Shown here: positions 35,451 to 46,880 of the stretch, piece by piece
How positions within the stretch are numbered: the stretch's first letter is position 1
How the letters are laid out: every line of letters starts with the position of its first letter
Assembly (NCBI GenBank): GCA_013399875.1
Contig: VXAZ01009496.1
Location: 129,275-193,274, forward strand
Length of the DNA: 64,000 nucleotides
Source of the DNA: Gymnorhina tibicen
Lineage: Eukaryota > Chordata > Aves > Passeriformes > Artamidae
Reading direction: 5' to 3'
Position numbers and translations under genes: made by a program
The notes under the pieces: generated by a model
What the model was told of the DNA's origin: nothing
Databases searched by the model: none
Seen by the model: only the letters and a program-made list of their open reading frames with translations

Positions 35451-38400
35451 ATATATCTTTTAAATAAAGGCTCGAGCATGTGTGGAGCTATCTGCAGGAA
35501 GGGCAGTGAGACCAGTGGGAGCCCAGCTGCTGCTGGGCTCAGTGAAACTAAATGAAAGAAAGGGCTACATTTTTGGTGGAACCTTGGCAGCGGGATCCTT
35601 GCATTGAGATTCTCAGTGCCAGTAAAAAATTAATATTAGCTGAACAGGAAAACAAATGTATGTAATCTAATGACATGTAATATGATGTCTAATAATGAAA
35701 CTCCGAGTGTCTCCTCCTACTCTGTCCCACAGACAAGAGCCCCCACTGTCCATGTCTCTGACTATGAAACTTCTGGCCTGCAGAGTCTTTAGCAGGTGGC
35801 TGAGTTGGCTCCTCACCTCTTCCCCCTTTCCACTGCAAGGTTGGTTGCGTGAAGTTTGGAGGTGCTGTCTGCAGCTTAAGATTTCTGCCTGGGCTCTGTG
35901 TGATTTAGGTCGCAGTCTGTAAGCTCTGTCTCTTTGAGGTTTCCCTGCATCACTTGAATTAACCCTAACCCAGGAGTAACAGCAGAGGGCTGTTAATCAT
36001 CCTCAAGTGGATGGACAAGCAAACAGTTTCCACCCAGAGCAAGCTGGTTTTCCAAGGCAGGTCTGTACAGGAATGATAAGGAAACAATCTCTCAGCTACA
36101 GATATGAGCCACCTGAGGGGGCTGATGGTGGGAATCCTGCAAGAGATTAAGTTTCAGATGCTTTCAAAGAGTGGTACCCATACTATTCACCTTGAGGGAA
36201 AATGAAACAGAGAGCGATGTGCCTTCCTGGGGAAAAAACACCTCTGCTACACCACCAGGGACAGATGAGCAAAGCTGAGGGGAATTTGGTCTGCAGAAGG
36301 TAATAAAAACACTGTGCAGAATTGTGGTTTCATGCCCAGGGACACTCTCAGGTGCGTGTACAGGTTCAGGATGGACTCCCAGAGGGCCTTCACCATGGCC
36401 TGGGGTAGGGGCAGGGTTAAATCATGAAGAAGTCCACAGGGTCAGTGCTCGGTCCAGGACAGATTGTGAAACAGGAATTTCATTTCCCAAGAAGGTTTTA
36501 TTGAATTGCCTCCTCACACAAAATTGTATTGACAGACTCAAAGCCAGGACAGTGTCTGGACTCTTCTGAGGCTCTTAAGACTTAAATTGCTCTGGGAACA
36601 GCTGCAAGTGGGTCCAAACACTGAAGACTTGTGAGCATCCAGAATGGAAGATCTCAGCAATTTCTATGACAGCTGGCAGCTAACTCTCAAAAAAGTCCCC
36701 TGAAATTTTCTCGGTGTTTCAAAACTATAGCTGCCTTTGGAATTTAAGGAGTTTTCCCTGCAAGTGGACCTCCATCCAGGCTTCTCAGTACCACAGGTAA
36801 AACTAGCTTCCAAAGCAGATTCTCAGTGCAAGGGGCAGTGACAGATTTGGAGGCAAAGTGCTGGTAAGGTCCGTATGAGTAGGGTAGGCAACTACTGGTG
36901 AAATAGAAGAGTCAGTAAGATTAAAGGTACTTATGGTCATGGTTCAGAGAAATATGGGTGGGGGTCTCTTGCCCTCTCCATCCTCACACTCCAGCTTCCT
37001 TGCTCAATGCCTTAGGTTATAGGAGTCTCAGTTCCTCCCTGTGTTCCTCCCTCTCCTTCTTCATAGATCTCTACTTCCTCCTTCAAGCTACTGATTTCCT
37101 TCATCTAGATCCTCCCCCAAGAAGAATTTCCTCTCCCATATCAAGGCATGCACTGAGACAGTTCAGTCATTCAGGTTCTGCTACATGCTTGCTGTGAGGC
37201 TGCCATGGTTTACTCAGGAATGGGTCTTCTGCATATTCCAGATTTTTGAAATACTGTGGGCCTGGTCTCAGAGTTAAGTAAAACTACTGTCTGAGGCACA
37301 TGATAACAGTTTTTGCTAAGGACTGAACTTTTATATATGACAGTCTGTGTGGGACAGCTGCAGATATTGCAGGACAGTCTGTGTTGTTCTTTGTGTTGTT
37401 TTTTCTTCCTCCTGGATTTGACTGAAAATATCGTTGTTACAAACAACATTTTCTGTAACATGTTGGATTTGACCTGAAACTGAATTTGGCTCTGTACCCC
37501 TGTTTCGAATGTTTGTTTTATAACCCTTCTTAGCCTTTTCACTAAATTTCCTCTATAGAAATAATAATTTCAAAATGTGTTTCCAATAGCTGTACATTTT
37601 TGATTGCCTGATGTTCAGGGTGAGTACAATAACACTGTTCAAAATGCTGTTTGCAGTTTCTTGGGCATCTCAACACTCTGGAATTTCAGCAATCGAATTT
37701 GACCTACTGAACCCTGCACGCAAATCCCTTGAATCGATCGGACTACACAAAGTAAAGTCTGCTGTAGTGTTGCTGCTAGAGTGAAAATTGAAGAGCAGGT
37801 TATTGGTGCTCTTTTGCTACCAAGTTCACCATGGCAAAATCATGAGCTCATGATAGACCATATAATGAAAATCTCAGCATTTCGATGTATAAGCTAAGAC
37901 CAATAGCTTGACCTTTCAGGACTAACAAAATGGATACAGGAATTGTGGAAAAGATGTCTGTTCTTATCCTAAGTCAGGCAGATAGCTAGGGCCACTGTGG
38001 ACAAGAAACACCACTCTAGAATGTTTTACAATGGTTTCCCACTGAATTTCAGCATTGTAGTGAAATGGTGAATTTCAGGCAAAATGAATTTCAAACATCA
38101 CTGTGACAGTGCATAGGGACAGGGAAGAGAGTCCCTGTGAGAAATCACTTTCTGTTAGTTTTGTCACCAGCTAACTGCAAAACAAAATGATCATCAATAG
38201 ATCAGAAAGATGAAAATTTAAGTTAAAAAAAAAAAGTTTAAAAGCATATGTATCTGCCTTGCTTCCAGATTTAGGCTCTGAGTGTTACTCATCCGATCCT
38301 CTGCAGCAGAGTTTGTTGTTAGAGATTTGTAGCTTCTCAGAGATAGGGAGATTGCTCAAGCTCTAGGAAAATCAACTGGTCAAAGTACACATTAAATCAC

Positions 38401-41400
38401 ACTGGAAGCATGTGAAAATCACTTCTTAGATTCTTCAAGTTTTTCTCCTCATTTGTGTATACAGCAGAGTAGCACAAAATGCCATTTATGAGGTCTACTG
38501 GTGAGAACAACGTATATGACAGTAGGTGTTGGATTCTTTTCTTGGTAGGTTTCATCCTCTCTTCTTCAAATCCTCAGTGATTATGTAGTGAATTATTAAT
38601 GGAAAGGTAAATGTAGTTATTCTGGTGGAAAAGAAAAAAGATGTGTACTGTTATTATGACTGAGAAATTGTTACATGGTAAAAGGATAGGCTGTCATTTA
38701 CAATCCATTTTTCTATTTAAGGTTCTCTCACTCTCTTATTCCTCCCTAAGTAGTTTCACACAAAATTGAGAGACTAGGAGAAGGATGAAATTTCTTATTT
38801 AAAGGTCACTCAATGCAGTGGAGGGACTCCCGTTGGGCCTATCCTTGCAATGCTGCCTCGGAGCAGGATCATGTTCGATCCCTTTTGGATCAGGGCAATC
38901 AGAATAAAGACTGTTCAAAGACATTTGGTAAAGGGGAAACTGTCACCTTTTTTTTTTTTTAATGATATAAAAAGATGATGATTTTATAGAAGAAACCAGT
39001 TTCAGTAAGCCGAGTCAGAGAAGGGAAAGAAAGTCTAAAAATATAATACCCAGAAAAACAGTCTATGACTACTGGTATTTAAATAATACAGGATACAAAG
39101 AAATATCCTTTTTTCTTCAAGTGCCTACCCAAATTATAGGGATGTTATAGACATTTCATTATACTGACTGAGCGTTTTATTGGTTTGAGAATATTTTCTC
39201 TCTGGTGCAAACAAAACAATTCAAATTCTCTAAAAAAGTGCAGAAATTAGCATTTTCCTATTTCTGAATGCTTTATCACCTGTACTTTATGTACCTCGTA
39301 TACTTTTGTCCAATCTCCCCCCTTGACAACCTTTGTATGCCATCTGCACACAAACCAGAACAAGTCAAACTATGGTGTGATCTCTTTGTTCATAAGATTA
39401 CTATTTATACTCTATTGCCATCCTTACTTCTTCAAGAGCACCTGGCAAAATAGGATCCCAATCTGCTTTCAGGCTGTAGGAATACTCACTACAATGTGGC
39501 AACAACACATTTAGTTTCTAGATGCCTGTGCACATACCTAAAGAAGCTATGTGGGATTCAGAGTAATATGTTACTCTTCTAGAAAAATCTTATTTTTCTC
39601 TGAAACCAAGCTTTTTAAGGAGTTAAAAATATGGTCGTTGTTCTTTCTAATGCACAGTCTTATTCTTCTCATAGAAAATAATCATTCTGCTTTATTAAAC
39701 CCATAAAAACTTGAAGGTTACAAAACCTACTGGAGAATGTTTGCACTCAACAATGCCTTTTTCTAAGTAGAAATGAGAGTGTCTGCATAGTTAAGGTTTC
39801 TGATCTGATCATTTATTTAAGCTATTACGTGATTGAATTTTGTTCTGGTTTGTATTCAGGCAGCTTCTCCAAGTATGTTAGAGATATCATACACTGAAAT
39901 TCCAAAGTGGGTGCAGGGCTCCCTACTTTTGTTCTTCTGCACTGATAGTTTTTAAAATGAAAGCTTTAATCTGTATTATATAGGATCATTAATTTCTGCA
40001 TTTTACACTTGAGCAACAGCATTCTGATTATCTGCTGCAATGAAAAATAAGCAGCCCTGCTCCTGCAGACTTAATTACTTACTGCAGGGCCCATCCCTTC
40101 CTAGTTATGGCACGCAATCTGCAAATGGGGTCAAAAACATTATTAAAAACCAAATTACCCACTGGATGGAGAAAACAAACATACAACTGTGACCTAGAGG
40201 ACCTCACCAACATAAGAGGCAAGGCTAGCTGCACACATTACACAGCTCTGCTTTCAGACAACAAAATAAGCGGCCAGATGAGCTCATCACCCAGGATAGC
40301 CATGCATGCTGTCGTGGTATAAAGTGTGTTCTGCCTAAGTGTTTTATAAACGGCGGAAGTGACTGGTGTGGAAATGCACCAAGTGCTTTGGAGAATGTGC
40401 CTGCTGAAGAGGTGCCTAGATACAGAGGGGATTTCTAGAAAAGCTGACTTTGTGAGGAAGGACCAGGAATGGTTCCCTAAAATCTCACTGTGTGGCCCTC
40501 TTGAAAATTAAGCTCTGTATACCAAATCCTTGTAAAAGTGTGATTCAGCCTTGAAGAAAATTAGATGTAGACTTTCAATAAGGTAAATATATTGTATCTA
40601 CCATTCTTTAGAAGTAGTACTGGTTGCATTTTAGAGCAAGCAATAGGAGTTATGAAGGATTTGGGAAATTTTAAAAGTATATAAAATGCAGTAGTGCTTA
40701 AAGAAACACATAAAAATGAAGCAGCAAACAGACTGACTCCTTTTAAAAAAAGTAACTTATTTGTTTAAACAGATTGTAGAAGAATGTGTCATATTTATAC
40801 AATTTCCATCAAAGAATGGATGAAAAAATGGATCTGAGATGGAATTTTCCATGTCTAAAAGTCTAATGGCTGGTAATAGAATTGTAAACTATAAATGAAA
40901 TGCTGATCCATTTATATTAACAGAGATACCAATATTTACTTGCAGTATTTCTAGCAGTAGTATGCTAAGCTAATTTATAAGACAATGGGACAAGGAATCT
41001 TGTTTTGAAATCGCAAAAAAAACAATAATAAAAGAAAACAATAAAATATTTAAAGTGCATACAAGGAAAATAAGTCCATAAAACACACAGTTAACATTAA
41101 AAAATCATTCAGTACCCTTTAGAATTTATCTATTTGAATATGCTGTATTTAATTAATTGTAAGCACTGAAAATTGCTGAAGCTTAAAAATATTATTCAGT
41201 CCAGAACATAATAGTATCATATTTTTTCTATGAAATAAAAACATTATAAATTCTAAATAATAAAACTCCAGGAAATGGTGAGGGTTACAACAAAACAGTA
41301 GTAAGTTATCAGCATGCAAAAATATGAGAGATGCAAATAGTCTATAATCATGTAGCTATCAAGAGGAGTTCCACAGTAAAGTTTGTGCTGTAATTTTTAA

Positions 41401-41661
41401 CCTGAAGAAGCATTAAAATAATTTTAAAAATTTGCATTTGCTGAATTTCATCTGCAAGTCCATCAGAATGAATCTTCATGGGGTAGGATTTTTTCCCCCT
41501 TTAATCAGCTTCTAACATTTTTCTATAACCCTGTGCTGCTGAGCTGCTGCTCTGCTTTCCTGACATGTCCATCTGGTTAGATATTCATGATCCAGACCTC
41601 TTTCCCACTGAACTGAGATTTCAGCCAGAAGTCACACGGACATTTTCCTGTTGAACACAGA
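35451..41661. other. Unique non-coding DNA
   Basis: No gene or interspersed repeat is recognised. A perfect 16-bp palindrome (ATCATGAGCTCATGAT) lies at 37839-37854, and an A-rich run near 38226. The patch 35690-36560 is richer in G and C than the rest but shows no exon structure or repeat signature. Confidence 0.5.
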
Positions 41662-41816
41662 GGGGCTTGTCCTCAGCTGGTCAGAGCATGGTGCAAATAA
41701 CACCAAGGTTGTGTGTTCGATCCCCGTGCGGGCCATTCGTTTAGGAGCTGGATGATGACTTGATGATCCTGGTGAGTTCCTTCCAAATTAGAATATTCTG
41801 TGATTGTGACTGTGTG
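41662..41816 (+). mobile_element. tRNA-Ile-derived SINE with CR1-like tail (TguSINE1 type)
   Basis: The 5' part (about 41663-41735) aligns along its length with tRNA-Ile. It has CAGCTGGTCAGAGC in the D-arm/A-box region, AAATAAC around the anticodon (AAT at 41696-41698), GTTCGATCC as the B box (41715-41723) and GGGCCA at the acceptor end. The 3' part contains GATGATCCTGGTGAGTTCCT and then TCTGTGATTGTGACTGTG, which is the CR1 3' end. A tRNA-Ile head joined to a CR1 tail is the build of the passerine SINE family TguSINE1, which borrows the CR1 machinery. Mutations in the acceptor stem (GGGCTTG against GGCC...) and the D arm show an old, inactive copy. No target duplication is visible. Confidence 0.88.
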
Positions 41817-44587
41817 ATATCTGAGCTGTGGGCCTCCCTCTTCTTTGCTTTCTGGCACTACATGTCTGTTCCCAAGCTCACTGGGAGCCCCTGAGAAGAT
41901 GGCAATGGTGAAGGGAAGGATAGCGGGATGGATGAAGAGCTGGGGGGAGAGCTGCAGTGCTCCAGCAATCCAAAGGGTGGCACAGGGAGGTTAGAGGAAG
42001 GAAGATGCACTTTAAGACAGATATTTATAGAAATGGGGATTTGTTCAAGGATTGGGAGGACTGGAAGGACTAACAGGACTGAGGGTGGCTTTCAGCCTTG
42101 GAGGACAGCCTTTTGTGTGGGTACAAAAGGAGGCGTGACAGCAAGGAGCTGGCGCTATGCTCAGGGGCAGAGAGAGAACAGTCTGACTCATCTGAGCAAA
42201 AGCACAATAAGGACACACTTGCAGATTCCTCTGCTCCGTGGGCTCAGGTGGCAGCTGGCTCCCCCAGGGCTTGGCTCAACACTACTGTGTACAGGGTGTC
42301 CAAGTGGGCACAGCTTTAGCAGCCCAGCTCTGAGCAGAGGTGTTGGTGCCTGAGGGGCTGCTTGGACAGGGAGAGCGGGAAGCTTGGGATCCCCACTTCC
42401 TCCTGTGGCACCTCAGCAGCCTCTGCTGCTCCCCACAGGAACAGGTGTGGGCTGACCTGAGCCTGGTGTCTGCGGCAGGAACCTGAGAGCAGAGACCCCA
42501 GCCTGGCCAGGGTGCGCCTGGCTCTGCCTTGGCAGGGGACAGCACTCCTGGCGTGCTGCAGCAGGTCCCACCTCACCTTGTCCCCACATCTTCTCCTCTT
42601 TCCATATATGATTTCCAGAATGAAAATGCAATAGCCTTGTCAAGCTTCTGAGCTGGGGAAGAGAAGAAATGTTTCAAAAACACAAGATGATCAGTGCAAC
42701 AACCTGAGTAATTGACAGCATGCTCTCTATTTTTGTTTGCCTGATGTGATTTATTGTTGGAGGAGGAGCCTTTTAAGGAAAAAGCCTGAAGTTCTGTTCT
42801 TGCTGTTGTTACAAGGGTTACTGGCTTAAATATTTTTTCATAATTAAGTTTGTCAGGTCCATGTCTGGATTTGCAGGCCAATACTTGACATTCACTTTTA
42901 TATTCCTTAGGCCAAGGAAACTGCAAAGCCATTAGGTACGAGAAATTAATGCAGCCTATCACCAGTGCCTGACTACATGCTCCAGGAGGAGCCTTAAATA
43001 AAATCCCACCTTTTCTCTAATATCTGCACAATGACAGCAGATTTTTTGTTTATACCTCCATCTCAAAGCATTCCTGGAGCAAAATGCACAGCAGTGGTTG
43101 CAAAGCTGAGTCCTACAATAGCACTATGAAGTGATTGTACTGAGGTATTTTTACAAATTTTTAACTCTTTCAGAGAAAGAGGAGGAGAAAAATACTTAAG
43201 TTTCTTTTACATTCCCCTGGAGGGCTTTCTAACTCTCCTTGGCATAGAGGACCAAAGACAACTTGAACTCCTCAGCGCGTTCAGTGGAAGCCAGTCATTC
43301 CCGTTATTTTTTTGTTCGTCAGCAGAACTGGGGTCTCTGTTTTGCTCAAGTCTTTCAACTCTCTCACAGATCATCTTCCTGCCATTCTCTGAGATTTTTC
43401 CCTCAGTCTCTGGGACAGTTTAGCTCCATTTCCATTTTCCTTGCTGTGGCTTCTTTAAATACATAAATTTTATCCCTAAATTCCCAGGGTAGTTATTAGT
43501 GCCTTTGCTGATAAAAGCTGATTTTTATTGGCCAGTTAACAATCGCTCACAGTTGAGATCTTTTTTTTTTTTTAACTTGTTGTCTGTGTGTCATTGTTTC
43601 AGTATCTTTCTGTATTAGATTGTGTGTTGGATGTGTAAAATGTCACTGGATCATTTTAATTATTGGTCACCCCACAAATGAACCTCTTTACGAGATGCAT
43701 TGTTTTGCAGGTAGAACTGAAATTATGTCTAGAAAGCCTCCATGTTTGTGATCACACAGCATCAAGAGATCAAATTTTTGTCATTAATCTCATTAGTTTT
43801 AACATTTCTCGTGGAGTACCAGGTCCTACAAATCTGAGGAGGTGAAAATCTGAGATTTTGGAAACAATTAAAAAAAAACCTAAAACATTTTTTGTGATAT
43901 AGGAAGCTAAAAATTAGACTGTAAAGCCTCAAAACATAAGCACTTTAAGACAAGGGTCCCAAGGAAGTGGAATGCACAGGTACAGAGCAGAGAGGATTCT
44001 AATCTTGCCATTTGTAAAGAAGTGTATTATGACTTGTCAATACTCGGAGTCACTAAGCTCATGTCAGGAATGAAATATGATGGTGAATGCACATAACCAA
44101 GAAGGAGAAAAGCTGTCTGGAAACACTGGCTGCTATGTTTTACTTAATGGTGTGCTTTGTGTTTTATTTTACACAGAAATTCTTCCTTTCTTTTCCTCTC
44201 TTGTTAATTCTCGTGGTCAGTGGTGTATGGCTCAATCTGGACTCATGGAAATTGGCTTCTTGCATTGGGCAGTCTCTCAGTCATGCCATTTCTAGGATGA
44301 AAGCTCAGCAAACAACACCGAGGCACACACTATGAGACAGGAGGTCTGAGCACAGCTCCAGGGAGAAAGAAGTCATGTTACATTCACAGCCAGTGCTTGG
44401 TCAATGGGTTTTGCAGAAAAGAACGTACAGGGATTGCTCCTCTCTCTGGCATGCTCAGTGCTGTTTTCAATGATAAAAAAGTCATGCCGTCCCTTCCAAA
44501 GATTGCTCACTAAAATAAGACATCTGTCAGATGGACTAAGCCAGGCTTGGGTTTAAAACCTTTACAAATAGTGCAACAGACTCATGG
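41817..44587. other. Unique DNA with a GC-rich block at 41930-42600
   Basis: Several overlapping open frames at 41928-42643 on both strands reflect the high GC content, not coding. They are rich in G, R and S and have no domain. The rest is ordinary AT-rich sequence with a T run at about 43561-43573. Confidence 0.45.
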
Positions 44588-44810
44588 CTTCACACTGAAA
44601 GAGAGCAGGTTTAGATTAGATATTAGGAAGAAATTCTTTACTCCTAGAGAATGCTGAGGCATTGGCACAGGTTGTGCAGAGAAACTGTGGATGCCCCATC
44701 CTTGGAAGTGTTCAAAGCCAGGCTGGATGGGACTTTGAGCAACCTGGCCTAGTGAAAGGTGTCCCTAACCCATGGCAGAGGGGTTGGAATTAGGTGAACT
44801 TTAAAGTTGC
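44588..44810 (+). repeat. CR1 LINE 3' region
   Basis: The order of words is that of the CR1 3' UTR: TTTAGATTAGATATTAGG, AAGAAATTCTTTACTC, GAGGCATTGGCACAGGTTG, TGGATGCCCCATCCTTGGAA, GTGTTCAAAGCCAGGCTGGA, CTTTGAGCAACCTGGC and GGGGTTGGAATTAGGTGA. The element is 5'-truncated, and the final CCTTCCAACCC...ATTCTATGA part has decayed. Confidence 0.9.
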
Positions 44811-46607
44811 TTTAATTTTGCATGGAGCAGTATCTCAGCCTCTGCAATGTCTACCACTTTTGTTTAAGTAATCTTAATTAGAAATTATCTCTTCTCCAGT
44901 CCATTTTCTTTAGCACCCTGTGCTGTGATAACTGATGAAACATGTTTTCAAATATTGGGACTAGAGAGGAAGAAGAAGCAAATTAATTCTGTGGGAAAAC
45001 TTTGTTTAATGCAATTCTTATAAGGTATTTATGAAAAATCAGTTACCTGAGGTGTTTTGAAAGAATGCAAGAAAAATGTCCAGGGACTTACCAAAAATTT
45101 GTTTGAGGTTTAGAAGAAAAATTACCCCTTGGAAAGCTAAAATGGCTTCATTGTGGGAATCCAGCAACACTAATCTTGTTTCAGAAACCCATTTAGTATT
45201 TGCATCAATTTCTTCTAACAACACAGTGTTTTTTCTTTTTTTTTTCTTGAGAGGTAAAGAAAAGCCAACTCAAATGAACTTCAAAAATATATTAGTGAAG
45301 TTTTATGGTAGACTCAGAATTTATAAGTAATACAGCCAACTTGCATTAATGATAAATTAGGTCCATCCTAGCATTTGAGAGAACTTCTGTTATGAATATA
45401 ATGTTTAAAAATAAAAAGCACTGGTAAAAGCAGTGTATATTTCAAGCTAATACTTTTAGAATATTTTCAAATGTTTCAGGCCATTAGATACATATAATAT
45501 GTGAAATGAGATGATGAACCTTGCAAAGTGCCTATCTATATTCTCCCATAGAACGGACCTAAATAAATTGCCAATAGATACAGAATGCAAATGGAAGCAA
45601 ATACCGATAAAGACACAACCATGCATGTCAACAACACCATTCAAACTGGTGTACTTAATTAAAAAAGTGAAGTCAATTAAAATCAAAACAACAGTGTAGC
45701 ATGTACAAATGCTGGAATAATCATCAGGCCTTGCTGAATAATGACGGAGTAAAGAATTTTTTTTCAAGTGAAACAGCAGGGGTGATACATTACACAAAGC
45801 AACAATCTACAACAATATGACAATTGAATTACTTCAGCCCCATTAGGCAGGTGCAGAAGAATAATTAACATGAATTTCTTCAATGGAAAAGAAAAAAACA
45901 CAAACTTTTTTTCTAGTACAAACTGATATTTTTTTCCCTCTAAAATGATGAGAAAATAAGTCAACAAGCAGACTGCTTAAAATGAAACCTTTATGCTTAT
46001 CCTTTATGTGAGACCCTTGAATTGTAGAATAAAATATGTACACAGTGTATTTGCTCATAGTCTGACAGTGATAAAACAGGTCACCACGGTTCGCATCGGC
46101 TTTTGGTCTTCTGCTGAGGCATAAGCATTGACTGCTCATTTCAGAAATATAATGTAAAAGGCAAGAGTTTTTGAATTTTCAAACTCAGGTATTCAGTCAG
46201 GCCTCAGGTCTCATTCAATTCCCTTTCAAATTCAAAATAAACATGTGACCTCCAGTTTCAATCTGAGCAACAACTGTTCTATAAAATGACAAGAAGGAGT
46301 GAACAAATTTCATAATATCTCATGAACTGTAAGTTGTTTCTTAAACTCCAGAGTTCTACTAAAATAATTCTAATTAGTTCTTTTAAAAGAGATTGGAGAC
46401 AGATAGCCATGCAGTTTACTGAGGGACATTTCATTTTCTTTCTTTATAATCAAAGAGATGGGTAAACACTAGTAGTGGTCATGTTAGAAATATATTAATT
46501 AAAGGTGTGAACATAATATCTCAAGTGATCGAGTTAGCATACTTAAGAAGCTGCTGCTACAGCCAGAGAGACTGTGGAAGGATTAATGATCATTTTGTGA
46601 GCCAAAG
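44811..46607. other. Unique AT-rich DNA
   Basis: Nothing is recognised. Overlapping frames on both strands at 45039-45330 are not supported by any family resemblance. Confidence 0.5.
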
Positions 46608-46880
46608 TTGTGTGCTCTAGTAGCTTTACCTGAGACATTTTACCTTGTCTATGCAATAGTCTGTGAGGAGCTGAAGACCCTTGGGTCTGTCAAACAATAT
46701 GTCCTGTCTACAGCATCTCCTACCACCCTCGTTGCCCGTGGTGTTTGCACAGCTGGTGCAAAGGTGCTACCCTCCATCCTGAACGCGTCTATAACCTACT
46801 GCTCTGTGTCTGCGTCTGCACCGTGCCTCATCCGAAACACTGTACTCTTCCTCTCCTCTACCACTTGACTAGATGTACGA
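46608..46880. other. CpG-bearing block with a symmetric E-box
   Basis: About eight CpGs lie within 46725-46880, far more than in neighbouring DNA. An inverted repeat TTTGCAC / GTGCAAA (46744-46750 and 46756-46762) is centred on CAGCTG, a bHLH E-box. The plus strand is open for 86 codons from 46608, but the peptide matches nothing I know. It could be an old repeat, a regulatory element or part of a transcript. I cannot decide. Confidence 0.3.

Noticed and set aside
38865..38885. GTTCGATCCC resembling a tRNA B box
   Set aside because: No A box or cloverleaf arms lie at the right distance upstream, and no SINE tail follows.
41928..42643. Overlapping open frames on both strands in a GC-rich block
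   Set aside because: High GC lowers stop frequency in all frames. No frame resembles a protein family, and no splice sites support one.
45039..45330. Overlapping frames on opposite strands with protein-like composition
   Set aside because: No family resemblance and no splice sites; sense and antisense frames of similar length suggest chance.
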